The notes under the pieces were generated by a model. The model saw nothing but the letters and a program-made list of their open reading frames with translations. It was not told the DNA's origin and ran no database searches. A stretch of DNA of 56,980 nt from a marine bacterium B5-7 (GTDB taxonomy: Bacteria; Pseudomonadota; Gammaproteobacteria; Arenicellales; CAJQKF01). The DNA lies in contig BQJD01000023.1 in NCBI GenBank assembly GCA_021604525.1, positions 1 to 56,980 on the forward strand, given 5' to 3'. Below are positions 16,144-25,542 of the stretch, piece after piece. The position numbers and the translations under genes were made by a program. How positions within the stretch are numbered: the stretch's first letter is position 1; every line of letters starts with the position of its first letter.

Positions 16144-17811
16144 CTACTCACACAACGCACTCATATTCGGTAGCCCCCAGCCATAGAGTGGATCGAATCC
16201 GGCAGCACCGAGATCTTCACTAACCGCTGCCAGACGGCCAACCAACTCACGAGGGGTAGTCGGTGAATGCATCGTTCTTGCTGCAGCGATCGCCGCAGTA
16301 ATGAATGGCGCTGCATATGAGGTACCGCTTACATAGTGACGGCCGATTTGAGTCGGCACGAATACATCGACACCGGGTGCTGAGAAATCCACGTAGTCGC
16401 CGATATTGGCATCCCTGAACAACTTTTGATTAGCGTCAATAGCAGTCACTGCAATCACGCTATCGTAAGCAGCTGGATACACCGCTGCTGCTTGAGGGCC
16501 GCCATTGCCGGCTGCAGCAACAACCGCAACACCCAATTGATCAAGTCGTTTCATGGTCATTTCAAGGAGGCGATTGGGCGCGCCTCCAAGACTCACATTA
16601 ATGACATCCACTTCACGCTCAACCAATCTATCCATACCAGTCACTATCCATTGAACTGTAGTATCGGCGTTAGAATCGCCCTTAAGTCGAAAAGCCGCAA
16701 CACTGATTATTTGACTACGTGGTGCGACTGAAACGAAGCCATCCTTGTCAGCGCCGGTCAATATCGCCGCAACGGCGGTCCCGTGCGTGGATTCAGCGCG
16801 GGCGACACCTGCCGGCAGCACATCGATCACTTCAATTTGCGAGTCCTTGAGTAGTGGATCATCGACATCCACCAGGGTATCGATCATGCCGATTGTTGCG
16901 TGTGTTTCACATGGTTTTTGATCATCAAAACCCATCTGCGTATGCGCATAAACGCGTCCTGCTCCTTCAAGCTGATAACGATGATTGGCGTCGGCGACGA
17001 CCTCGGGAAATTCAGCGGCGAGCAGCGCCAATCCGTCGGCAACGCTAACGCCCTGTGCGAGCTGCGCGACACTCAGGATGAAACCGAGACTTTGCAGTTG
17101 CGAACGGGCCCGTACCCTTATGCCGTGGGTCCCAAGAAATATCGCCACTTGTCTTGCAATTTGTCGGTCTGGGGAGAAAAAAACCAGTTGACCAGGCTCG
17201 ACATCTGAATTTTCCAGGGTCTTTGCGGACGTATTCGTTTCGCTTGCCCCAAGAGTAGGCAGCGAACTATCGATGAGACTTGCCGTGCCTGCCGGCAGAC
17301 GATGATCTTTAGGTGGCGGGGCGATAGGCGGCTCGGCAGTGGTATTGGTCGTTCGCGGCGGCGTCACGGTATCGGTTGTTTTGCCAGGAACTTCCGGTAC
17401 ATCGGGTGTATCGGGCACACTCGGTGACGGCTTGGCTGGCGTTCTCGGTGGATCGGTTGGTTTTCGCGGCGGCGGATCGTCGCCGGACGGGCCAGGTGTA
17501 CGCAAGGTGTTGGCTCCGGATCCAGGCGGAACGTGAGTGGTCGGCGGTGGCGCAGAGCCTGAACGCGCGCCTGGATCTGATCTGGAATCCGATCCGGGAG
17601 ACACGTTATCCGGTGTTTTAATGATCACCGACGTGGCTGATTTACCGGGAGATGGGGGCACTGTCTGGACTCGAATTCCAGGGGAGGACAATACAGGACT
17701 TTTACTGGTTGTCTGTGCGCGGGCGGGCTCATTCGACCACGGGCCAAGCACCATGCTCAAGATAACCAAAGTGGGTACTGATACAGGCCGGTTTACCATG
17801 GATGCATTCAA
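16144..17811 (-). CDS. Secreted S8 (subtilisin-like) serine peptidase with Pro-rich linker
   Basis: A 555-residue exported protease. After a signal peptide ending near PARAQ (about 33) comes a Pro/Thr/Gly-rich stretch (about 45-170), then a module (about 205-275) with a VFF strand, a helix, LGFILSVAQL and the ending VVADAN, which looks like an internal propeptide. The catalytic domain follows: Asp311 (GMIDTLVD), His343 (THGTAVA), an oxyanion Asn in AAAGNGG, and Ser498 (SGTSYAAP). It is thus a complete subtilase acting outside the inner membrane. It is the last gene of a probable operon with the exported protein and the beta-barrel, and lies 2.5 kb from the anti-sigma gene on the same strand. 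Its substrate is unknown. Confidence 0.92.
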   Translation of the reverse strand: MNASMVNRPVSVPTLVILSMVLGPWSNEPARAQTTSKSPVLSSPGIRVQTVPPSPGKSATSVIIKTPDNVSPGSDSRSDPGARSGSAPPPTTHVPPGSGANTLRTPGPSGDDPPPRKPTDPPRTPAKPSPSVPDTPDVPEVPGKTTDTVTPPRTTNTTAEPPIAPPPKDHRLPAGTASLIDSSLPTLGASETNTSAKTLENSDVEPGQLVFFSPDRQIARQVAIFLGTHGIRVRARSQLQSLGFILSVAQLAQGVSVADGLALLAAEFPEVVADANHRYQLEGAGRVYAHTQMGFDDQKPCETHATIGMIDTLVDVDDPLLKDSQIEVIDVLPAGVARAESTHGTAVAAILTGADKDGFVSVAPRSQIISVAAFRLKGDSNADTTVQWIVTGMDRLVEREVDVINVSLGGAPNRLLEMTMKRLDQLGVAVVAAAGNGGPQAAAVYPAAYDSVIAVTAIDANQKLFRDANIGDYVDFSAPGVDVFVPTQIGRHYVSGTSYAAPFITAAIAAARTMHSPTTPRELVGRLAAVSEDLGAAGFDPLYGWGLPNMSALCE

Positions 17812-17950
17812 CTAGTCGGGTGGATATATTGGACTATGTCGTTACGACTCTGCCCAAGGTTCAACATTGTGGGTTAGTTACGGATGGGATTAAACGTGTA
17901 ATCGGAATCCAATCGCAACCTGCCACAGTTGAATCCTGACGATAGCCTGT

Positions 17951-19732
17951 TTACTTGACAGCAGTCATTCGCAGCAACATGCTGGCAGCGCTCAGAAACC
18001 CATCCTTGTCTATGGCTACGATCCGGCACCAGTAACCGCTACCCGCTTCAAGATGATCCATGACAAGTTCTGATGGTGATAAACGATCAGAGTCGGCCAG
18101 AACAATTGCACCCGTAATCATGCCTCCTGTCATCTCGGTATTGGCATAGCATTCAAAACGGTAGGCGCGTGCCCCGTCAACCGGTAACCAACGAAATTCC
18201 GTGCGAGTTCCGAGTGGCGTTTCACCCACCGGTGCCAGCAGTGTGATCTCCGGTAAATTATTGTTGTCGCCCATCCGTGCACCAGAAGGCAGAACGTAGT
18301 AGCGGAGAACCGGCAATTCGAATAGCACATCGGGTCGTGTGATTCGCAACCTGAGCAATACCCCGCCCTCATCAACCGTCGGCAAAGCCGGGCTTAGCAG
18401 ACGGATGCGTTGCAGATTATTTAAAAACTCCCTGACCAGGGTCGACGTTCGACGAGTCTCGAAACTATCTGTCAGTACGTCCATGGGCGCAACAGTACCG
18501 GCAGGTAGCGGCCTGAAAAACGGCGCTCCACCCGCTACCACCGGTGCCCATTCCCACACAGCATGTAGTTGACCTGAGCCCAGGTAGTTGATATCGGCAA
18601 CTACATTGAGTTCGATATCACCATCAATGACCTTAACTCTTGATCCGTCATTGAAGCGCAAATCCACGCGGGTGATCTGAAAATCTGCTAGTGACGATGT
18701 TCCAATCGGCACGCGAATATCGGCTGTGTAACTATCGAATCCATCGCTGAACACACGCCTTAATACGACCTGGCGTGAACCGAGCTCATGTGCCTTGGCT
18801 GCCACCGAAGCCGGTATGAGCACCGGTTCGGCAAGGACTTCGCTGCTGGTTCGTGCCGCTTGACTCGGAAACGTCTCGGCCAGGGTTTTTGCCCGGTTGA
18901 GTCCACGGGACAGCGTTGTGGTCAGTGCTCTTGAAATGCGTCCGAGTACACGTCCATCCAGTGTTCGCATCTCAAGCATGGGAGAGCGAACGGTGAGTGG
19001 CGGCGGTGAGCCGAGAGTCTGCAAGCGTATGGTCCAGTCGAGCGACATGGGAATGCTCGCAGATGTCCCAACTGGCAGTAGCGTGGTCCTGGATTTACCG
19101 GTTACATCCACAATCCTTGATTGAGCCAGGTCAACATCGATGTTCAGTCGTCGCCCGATGGCCACTTCAAACGTCGCCGATTGTGGCGAAAATATGGCGG
19201 TTGTAAAACTCCGGGTGAAACGTAGTTGAACAGATTTCGCGGAGATCTTCCTGTTCAGCGCATCGCCCAATGTCACTCCTTCAAGGGCAATTCGCACAAT
19301 CTGCTGACGAATAGCCGGGGTTAATACAAGATTCTCACTGACTGTCGCGCAGCTGCCAGCATTGACAGGGCAATTAGACACCAGGGACGGTCCCTGCGAA
19401 CCAGCCGTTGTCCCATTAATTACCAGATTGCCGGCGGTTGAACTGAACACATAATCATTTACCTGGGTTTGAAAGACAGGTGTCCATGAGAGATTGAACG
19501 AGCTTGGGGTCAGCGTCGTATTCGGCACGATTCCAAGACGGTCGAGTACGTCGGCAAGCGGCGTACGTTCATCGATACCCGCGATGTTGCTGCGGCGGGT
19601 CAAGTCCACCAGCGCGGAGATATTTATGGTGGCTGTGGCTACCTTGGGAGACAAGCCCACATCGATGGCCCATAAGACGGTCGATAACGTGGACAAAATC
19701 AATGTCAGCAGATAACAACAGATTTTCTTCAT
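17951..19732 (-). CDS. Large exported protein of unknown function with C-terminal Fn3-like domain
   Basis: I do not recognise this family. From ATG 19732 the protein is about 593 residues and begins with a typical signal peptide (KKICCYLLTLILSTLSTVLWA). The body is Ser/Thr- and beta-rich, with one close Cys pair (NCPVNAGSC), suggesting a folded periplasmic or surface protein. The last 100 residues have an Ig/Fn3-like pattern (FRWLPVDGARAYRFECY, then GSGYWCRIVAIDKDG) seen in extracellular beta-sandwich modules. It starts 20 bases after the outer-membrane beta-barrel gene and is followed after 139 bases by the subtilase, so the three probably form an operon and may work together at the cell surface. 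Confidence 0.8.
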   Translation of the reverse strand: MKKICCYLLTLILSTLSTVLWAIDVGLSPKVATATINISALVDLTRRSNIAGIDERTPLADVLDRLGIVPNTTLTPSSFNLSWTPVFQTQVNDYVFSSTAGNLVINGTTAGSQGPSLVSNCPVNAGSCATVSENLVLTPAIRQQIVRIALEGVTLGDALNRKISAKSVQLRFTRSFTTAIFSPQSATFEVAIGRRLNIDVDLAQSRIVDVTGKSRTTLLPVGTSASIPMSLDWTIRLQTLGSPPPLTVRSPMLEMRTLDGRVLGRISRALTTTLSRGLNRAKTLAETFPSQAARTSSEVLAEPVLIPASVAAKAHELGSRQVVLRRVFSDGFDSYTADIRVPIGTSSLADFQITRVDLRFNDGSRVKVIDGDIELNVVADINYLGSGQLHAVWEWAPVVAGGAPFFRPLPAGTVAPMDVLTDSFETRRTSTLVREFLNNLQRIRLLSPALPTVDEGGVLLRLRITRPDVLFELPVLRYYVLPSGARMGDNNNLPEITLLAPVGETPLGTRTEFRWLPVDGARAYRFECYANTEMTGGMITGAIVLADSDRLSPSELVMDHLEAGSGYWCRIVAIDKDGFLSAASMLLRMTAVK

Positions 19733-19752
19733 GACATCAGCCGAAACAAATT

Positions 19753-21924
19753 TTAAGGTGACTGGGTGGCAACGGACCAATCCATTCGCGCACCAACAAA
19801 CACCTGGTAGGGACTCAAGTCAAAGCCCGGGTTCACACGATCTTCGAACTTCTGCCGCTCACCGTATAACCACAATGTCCAGCCCGGTTGCTGGGCGTCA
19901 CTTTGCCGAAGCTGCCAGTCGAATCGAACACCAAGTGTTTCGATTCGGCTATCCGTTAAGTCGTCGCGATCGCCATCACGGTTCACACTGTAATTAACCG
20001 TCGTGTTCAGTCGATCATCCAAAGCTAAGAAACTCAAGTCGATACCCGCCAGACGCGTGCGCGTGACATTGCCGGTAAGCTCATCCTTTATCGCGTTGTA
20101 CTGCAATTGGGTACCAAAAAGGAATCGATTATTTGCCTGCCACTGGACACTGAAATCAGTGAGTTCGTGGTGGTTATCGATTCCGAAATCGCCAAAATCC
20201 TTTTCTATGGAGTAACTGTGATTCAATCCCAGGTAAACATTCTCATAGCGCGTGGTAACACCGCCAAGCAAGGTCGTAGTTTGTCGATTGATTGCAAAGT
20301 CATCGAATAAAATCGGCACATCTTCATGGATCTGGTCGGAATACTGTGCGGCTACTGTGAATGTCGGTTGACCAAGCCATCCGGGTAGAGGCTTATCATC
20401 TGTAGTGGCTCCAACCGCGGGCGTCCACGACAGGCTCAAAGAGGCAAGATCGTTATACAGCGTTGGCAGATTGGGATCGTTATCAACGTTGTCCTGTTCC
20501 TGTGCCAACTGCAACTGAACCGCCAGCCCATCAACCTGAAGAACACTGAAAACACGATCGAGTTTTCGATCGAATGGTAGTGACGGATTGGCCAGACTCC
20601 TGAAAAACAGCCCGATTTCCTTTTGCTCATAACCAATACTAAAGTCAGCCTGTCTCTGCCCAAAAGACTTGCCCTTGAAAATATGGAATAACCCCAGAAA
20701 CGACCGCGCGTCGTCATCGTTTCTATCAAACGCATCTCCCGAGCCGTCAAAATCGTAACGGGTTTCGGCGAACTCCCCACGAAGTTTTATCCGTCTGGAT
20801 GCAAGGTTGGATTCCGCTGCGATACTGTAGCCATCACCTTGCGGGAGAATGTCGTTACCGACGATTCCCAAGCCGGAATGGTCCTGGCCTTCGCCACTTA
20901 AATAAGTTGCAGTGATCGTCAGTGGGTCTTTGCCGGACGGCAATGGGCTGACCGATAGCATGCCGCCGGCAACCCGATGCTGATGGTCACCCACGCCACT
21001 TAATCCATAGCGAAATCCGCTCACCGGCTCGGTGCGATAGGCAAACCCCGAAGCAATCAAGGCTTCACCATCTGTTTTTCCCGTCAAGGATACGCCTCGG
21101 CGATAAAAATCCTGAATCAACAATCCATCGGCGACGGGGGCATGATGCCCAAGCAAAGCGGTTACACCATTCCCTTGCGCTGACAGTTTGTACTCGCCCA
21201 CTTCGAATTCGCGACCCTGACGTGGATCCTCACCGGGAACTATTGCATCGGCCAGCACACTGCCGACCTGGGCACCGTTTGAATCATAGATAAAATTTGC
21301 ATCAACCTCGGTTGTTATCGATTGTCCGGCTACCGCACCATTGATCGCAACGGCACCTTGCGCACCGCTTGATGCGCCGTCATCAAGAAGATCACCCTCA
21401 GCCAGGCGGTAGTTGCCCTCAAGGGAAAAGTTGGCGGAGAAAAATTTTGTGATATCGCTTGTTTGAACCGAGCCGTTGGCACCAACCACATCCAGCGTCC
21501 ATAGACCGCGCTCAAGGATATCGCCAACCGGGCTGTACTCCACCAACCGAAGCTCATGCTGGCCGACATCCAACGGCTGCGGTGGAGTTACAGAAACAAT
21601 GAGGGTGCTGTCAACCTGCTCAAGCTTGACGATTTCACTGACATCAACAGCGTCGATTTCAAGAGCCAGCCATTGAACACTGTCAAAGGGCATGTCTGGC
21701 GGCAACTTTACCCGCATAGCCGTCTGATCACCGGGAGTTATCAAGGTATCGGAGATCAGTTCGGGAATCCAGTCGCGGGTCTCTTCGGCTATCGTATTAA
21801 CTGGCGATAATACGATCAGCCCCAAAAGAATCGGCACACGATTCAATACCCTGACGACACACCGTAATGATGTCCAAACAATCTTATGTCGGGTATGGCA
21901 GTCAGTCGTGTCCAGCAAACTCAT
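19753..21924 (-). CDS. Predicted outer-membrane beta-barrel protein with N-terminal Ig-like domain
   Basis: A 723-residue protein that I cannot assign to a named family. A hydrophobic export segment lies at about 30-47. Residues about 50-150 form an Ig-like beta-sandwich pattern. From about 160 onward there are many amphipathic strands with alternating hydrophobic residues and turns rich in Asp, Gly and Asn (SANFSLEGNYRLAEGD, TTEVDANFIYDSN, WLYGERQKFEDRVN), which is the appearance of a large outer-membrane barrel. It heads the probable operon with the 593-residue exported protein and the subtilase. A transport or display role is inference. Confidence 0.8.
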   Translation of the reverse strand: MSLLDTTDCHTRHKIVWTSLRCVVRVLNRVPILLGLIVLSPVNTIAEETRDWIPELISDTLITPGDQTAMRVKLPPDMPFDSVQWLALEIDAVDVSEIVKLEQVDSTLIVSVTPPQPLDVGQHELRLVEYSPVGDILERGLWTLDVVGANGSVQTSDITKFFSANFSLEGNYRLAEGDLLDDGASSGAQGAVAINGAVAGQSITTEVDANFIYDSNGAQVGSVLADAIVPGEDPRQGREFEVGEYKLSAQGNGVTALLGHHAPVADGLLIQDFYRRGVSLTGKTDGEALIASGFAYRTEPVSGFRYGLSGVGDHQHRVAGGMLSVSPLPSGKDPLTITATYLSGEGQDHSGLGIVGNDILPQGDGYSIAAESNLASRRIKLRGEFAETRYDFDGSGDAFDRNDDDARSFLGLFHIFKGKSFGQRQADFSIGYEQKEIGLFFRSLANPSLPFDRKLDRVFSVLQVDGLAVQLQLAQEQDNVDNDPNLPTLYNDLASLSLSWTPAVGATTDDKPLPGWLGQPTFTVAAQYSDQIHEDVPILFDDFAINRQTTTLLGGVTTRYENVYLGLNHSYSIEKDFGDFGIDNHHELTDFSVQWQANNRFLFGTQLQYNAIKDELTGNVTRTRLAGIDLSFLALDDRLNTTVNYSVNRDGDRDDLTDSRIETLGVRFDWQLRQSDAQQPGWTLWLYGERQKFEDRVNPGFDLSPYQVFVGARMDWSVATQSP

Positions 21925-22110
21925 ACCAACAATTGCCCCCGTGTTGCCCTGGTGCTATTACCCGGCCGCAGCGTTATGCCAACCCCAGCCGTGCTACCCG
22001 TCTACATTCATGTACGCACAAATTATTTATTACATCCCGGTAATCATATCAGCAAGTCCCTGGCAACAGCCAAATACTGATTGGATCGCCCAGCTATTAC
22101 TCGAGCTGAT

Positions 22111-22914
22111 TTAGGGCTTTAGCAGACCAAAAATAATCACCGTTCGATACTCGAAGACAACCCCATTATCGCTGGCATATTGTTCATATAGTCGTTCGAG
22201 CCCTTGTATCAGTTCATTATGGCCATCGCGACCGATTTCTGGTGCATATGATGACGACATGACCCTGCCCATCAGGCCTGTGAGATTGAGATATTGATTA
22301 TTGAATAATTCATGACGAGTGGTGTCGGCATGATCGAAAAACTTATCCAGTGCGACAGGATTAACGTGACTGGCCGTGATCTTGCGATATTCAGGCGCTG
22401 TTGCGAGCAACAGGTTTTCGTAGTCGTTCATAAAATCGCCACCCAGAAATCGCTCATTCCAGATCATTGCGGCATAGCCCGGCGAACGGAGAATTCGTTG
22501 ACATTCCTGGCGCGCAGCGAGTGGCTCGAACCAGTGAAAGGCTTGCCCTGAAACAACGATATCTGCACAACCGTCACCAAGCCCGGTCGACTCAGCACTG
22601 CCGTTCTGATGATGAGAGGATGGGTAATTTGCAAGATAATTCCGACCCGCTTCACGCATTGGGCCATTTGGCTCGACAGCGGTGACAGAGAAACCCCTTT
22701 CGAGAAATATTTTCGACAAAAGCCCGGTACCACTGCCGAGATCGACTACTTCTGCAGAGACTGATAAATCTGTCACTTTGAGTAGCCAATCGACAATGTC
22801 GCTCGGGTAGCTGGGTCGATATTTGACATAATTATCAACTCGGCTTGAGAAGCGTGCTTTTGAATCGGGAGCCAGGACATCAACGTCTTGAGTTTTCGAA
22901 TCAGATGTGTTCAT
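22111..22914 (-). CDS. Class I SAM-dependent methyltransferase
   Basis: A Rossmann-type methyltransferase (267 residues from ATG 22914; an ATG 12 codons upstream is possible). Motif I is VVDLGSGTGLLSKIF, an acidic residue ends the next strand (VTAVEPN), and DIVVSGQAFHWF is the usual post-II segment of the UbiE/COQ5-like small-molecule group. The leading RVDNYVKYRPSYP is common in this group. The acceptor is not known. It lies downstream of the CoA transferase gene on the same strand, with a short gap, and may be co-transcribed with it. Confidence 0.88.
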   Translation of the reverse strand: MNTSDSKTQDVDVLAPDSKARFSSRVDNYVKYRPSYPSDIVDWLLKVTDLSVSAEVVDLGSGTGLLSKIFLERGFSVTAVEPNGPMREAGRNYLANYPSSHHQNGSAESTGLGDGCADIVVSGQAFHWFEPLAARQECQRILRSPGYAAMIWNERFLGGDFMNDYENLLLATAPEYRKITASHVNPVALDKFFDHADTTRHELFNNQYLNLTGLMGRVMSSSYAPEIGRDGHNELIQGLERLYEQYASDNGVVFEYRTVIIFGLLKP

Positions 22915-22962
22915 GTGATTACACAGGGGTATGTGGTTGTGGCGTGGCATTAAATCGGGTGG

Positions 22963-24042
22963 TCATGCCAGAAACTCTCTATTGCCTTCGCCGAGGGCCG
23001 GTGCTTTGTGGTCAATCTCATCGTCATCAAATTGCGCTGCGAGCGGTAACTCGAGCGAGGTATCACGAGCATCCACAACCTCGGCAAGACCATCTGCAAA
23101 ATCCCGTACTGCATTGCAGCAAACGTCTTCACCGGCAAATAATTGCAGCCATTCGTGTCGGCTCTTGAGATGGAAACGCTCGGCAACCGCCTTGATTAGC
23201 TGTGGGTCGGCAGCATTTTTCGACCCATAGCCATCGTTCAACTCAATCAATTGACACAGGCGCCTCCAGAATTTCTCCTCCAACGCACCGACAGCAATCC
23301 ATCCACCATCGGCACAGCAGTAACAGCGATAACGTGCGGTAGAACCATCAAGTTGCAATGCTGATTGTGGCTCGCTCTCACGGCTTGGATGGGTTTGAGC
23401 GACAAGGGGCACATTGAGCGCATGAAGTCCGTTGGTCATGGCAATATCGATATAACTACCGGCACCATTACGGAGCCGTTTATAAAGTGCCAACACAATA
23501 TTATTGAATGCCGGGTATGCGCCACCAATCACATCGGCAAGCAACATCGGTGGCGGTACAGGCCCATCAACGCCTGCAAACAGGTCGAGCATCCCGGTAT
23601 GCGCGAGATAGTTGATATCATGACCTGCAAACCCCCGCATCGGCCCACTTTGCCCAAATCCCGATATCGAACAATAGACGATGTCATCGCGACGTTTTCG
23701 GCAATCGGCATAGCCGATACCGAGCTTATCGGCGACGCCCGGGCGGAACTGCTCAACGACAACATCGGCGCCAGCAAGTAAATCGATTACCTTCGTCTTT
23801 TGTCTTGCGTCCTTGAGATCAACGCATACACTGCGCTTTCCACGGTTCAGGATCGAGAATAGCCGACCACCGTCATCAGGCAGGGTTCTCATGGCATCCC
23901 CACCCGGCGACTCGATCTTGATTACCTCGGCACCCGCCCGTCGCAACATCAAGGTAGCCAACGGGCCGGGTAGCAAACCGCTGAAATCCACCACCCGTAT
24001 ACCCGCAAGCGGTAAATCCTCGCGTATATCAATCTGATTCAT
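22963..24042 (-). CDS. CaiB/BaiF-family (class III) CoA transferase
   Basis: The protein resembles alpha-methylacyl-CoA racemases and formyl-CoA transferases. Landmarks are LAGIRVVDFSGLLPGPLATLML at the N-terminus, GAEVIKIESPGGD, the NRGKRSVCVDLKD segment, and ADVIGGAYPAFNNI with the conserved catalytic-type Asp. From ATG 24042 it has 359 residues, normal for the racemase-like group. An upstream in-frame ATG at 24189 would add 49 residues and overlap the divergent ChaC-like gene by 17 bases. I prefer the shorter start because family similarity begins there. Substrates (acyl-CoA donor and acceptor) cannot be read from the sequence. Confidence 0.9.
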   Translation of the reverse strand: MNQIDIREDLPLAGIRVVDFSGLLPGPLATLMLRRAGAEVIKIESPGGDAMRTLPDDGGRLFSILNRGKRSVCVDLKDARQKTKVIDLLAGADVVVEQFRPGVADKLGIGYADCRKRRDDIVYCSISGFGQSGPMRGFAGHDINYLAHTGMLDLFAGVDGPVPPPMLLADVIGGAYPAFNNIVLALYKRLRNGAGSYIDIAMTNGLHALNVPLVAQTHPSRESEPQSALQLDGSTARYRCYCCADGGWIAVGALEEKFWRRLCQLIELNDGYGSKNAADPQLIKAVAERFHLKSRHEWLQLFAGEDVCCNAVRDFADGLAEVVDARDTSLELPLAAQFDDDEIDHKAPALGEGNREFLA

Positions 24043-24172
24043 TAAGTTATTATTATCTCGATCGGCGACATCGAATAATTGACGGACACGCTTCAAGTCT
24101 AACAAAATTGTTGTCAATTTCTCCGGGTCGAGATGCATGCGATCCATCGTTCGGTAATTTGTCAGGATATCA

Positions 24173-24739
24173 ATGCGACATATCAACATTCCCCAAGACG
24201 ATCAGCCACTGTGGGTGTTTGGTTATGGATCCTTGATGTGGAATCCGGGGTTCGAACATGATGCTCGCCATATTGCTACCGTGTACGGCCTGCATCGAAG
24301 ACTGTGTGTCGCATCCATCCGCTACCGCGGCACCCCGGAAGCGCCGGGGCTGGTACTCGGCCTTGATTTGGGAGGTAGCTGTCGTGGTTATGCATTCCGG
24401 GTACCGGCTGATATCAAGCACTCGGTGGCCCAGTATCTCGAGGAGCGCGAGATGCTCAACGGAGTGTATAAGCCCGTATTCGTGCGCGCCTGCCTTGGCG
24501 ATGATAACCGGCCGCTGGCGCTTACTTTCAGAGCGCGTCGCGATCATCCACAGTATATTCCGCCGACGTGCGAGAAGACGCTTGCCCTTAGAGTCTCGCG
24601 ATGCGAAGGGCTTCGCGGCAATAACCGCGATTACGTGCTGAGTACGATTAACGAGTTGAATTCGATGGGTTTCGAGGATCGCGCGCTACAGCGGATCGCC
24701 GGTCACCTGAGTGATATCGACAACCCCGAAAACTGCTGA
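24173..24739 (+). CDS. ChaC-like gamma-glutamylcyclotransferase
   Basis: A 188-residue protein of the ChaC family, which cleaves glutathione to 5-oxoproline and Cys-Gly. The nucleotide-like loop is VFGYGSLMWNPGF at residues 15-27, and YLEEREM near 90 holds the catalytic Glu position. GYAFRVP and the C-terminal helix LSTINELNSMGF also match. Length is a little below E. coli ChaC (231). It is divergent from the CoA transferase. Gamma-glutamylcyclotransferase activity is inferred from the family; the exact peptide substrate is open. Confidence 0.9.
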   Translation: MRHINIPQDDQPLWVFGYGSLMWNPGFEHDARHIATVYGLHRRLCVASIRYRGTPEAPGLVLGLDLGGSCRGYAFRVPADIKHSVAQYLEEREMLNGVYKPVFVRACLGDDNRPLALTFRARRDHPQYIPPTCEKTLALRVSRCEGLRGNNRDYVLSTINELNSMGFEDRALQRIAGHLSDIDNPENC

Positions 24740-24875
24740 CCCGCATACCGCCAAACACCATCGTTTGTCCTTCAGGCAACGCATTCACCTGTCGAGACAC
24801 TTGGTCAGATTACGCCTAGAAACGGTCACATAAAACGAATATACTCCCGCGCTTATCAACAATTGCAGGCATGTT

Positions 24876-25094
24876 GTGTCGAAAGAAGACCATATTGAAA
24901 TGGAAGGTACGGTACTTGAAAACCTTCCAAACACCCTTTTTCGAGTAGAGCTGGACAACGGCCACGTTGTTACCGCCCATATATCGGGTAAAATGCGTAA
25001 AAACTACATCAGAATACTACGTGGCGACCGGGTAACGGTGCAACTGACCCCATACGATCTCAGCAAGGGCAGAATCACCTATCGGGCCCGTTAG
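24876..25094 (+). CDS. infA: Translation initiation factor IF-1
   Basis: IF-1, 72 residues, an S1-type OB fold that occupies the A site during initiation. It matches the family along its full length: [62 protein letters not shown]. The start is a GTG at 24876. It stands between the ChaC-like gene and a small exported protein gene, without the usual clpA, aat or bpt neighbours. Confidence 0.97.
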   Translation: MSKEDHIEMEGTVLENLPNTLFRVELDNGHVVTAHISGKMRKNYIRILRGDRVTVQLTPYDLSKGRITYRAR

Positions 25095-25143
25095 AGTTGC
25101 ACACCCGCCCCGTCGCCCAGGCAATCAACGGCTACGCAGTCAA

Positions 25144-25542
25144 ATGCAATTCTCCCGGTTAATCAAAACATTGTGTCGTTCCTGTGTCACCGGCACTCTA
25201 GTTTGTGGGGCATTTTTCAGCCTTTATTCATTCGCTGGCGATGTCAAAATCGTCAACGCCAGCGCATCGTGTGTTGAACGCGTCTGTCGTTTTGATGTCA
25301 CACTTGAGCATGACGACACGGGTTTCGAACATTATGCCGACCAGTGGCAAGTACTTGATCCTGACGGTAATGTACTCGCCACGAGAACCCTTTTTCATCC
25401 CCATGTGGACGAACAACCCTTCACCCGAAGTCTGTCCGGGGTGATAATTCCCGACTCGCTGACCCGCGTACTGATTGCGGCTCGCGATAGCGTCCACGGC
25501 GTGGCGCCAACCACTTATTCACTGGACCTTGATCTCAAATGA
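25144..25542 (+). CDS. Small exported protein of unknown function, coupled to desaturase gene
   Basis: A 132-residue protein I do not recognise. It has a signal peptide (RLIKTLCRSCVTGTLVCGAFFSLYSFA, cleavage near 31) and a mature part of about 100 residues with two Cys (SASCVERVCRF), likely disulfide-bonded, in a beta-rich domain. The stop overlaps the start of the following desaturase gene by four bases, so the two are translationally coupled. A role for the protein in membrane-lipid homeostasis is only a guess from that coupling. Confidence 0.8.
   Translation: MQFSRLIKTLCRSCVTGTLVCGAFFSLYSFAGDVKIVNASASCVERVCRFDVTLEHDDTGFEHYADQWQVLDPDGNVLATRTLFHPHVDEQPFTRSLSGVIIPDSLTRVLIAARDSVHGVAPTTYSLDLDLK

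Noticed and set aside
24042-24189. 49-residue N-terminal extension of the CoA transferase
   Set aside because: Family similarity begins at the later ATG and the extension overlaps the divergent ChaC-like gene.
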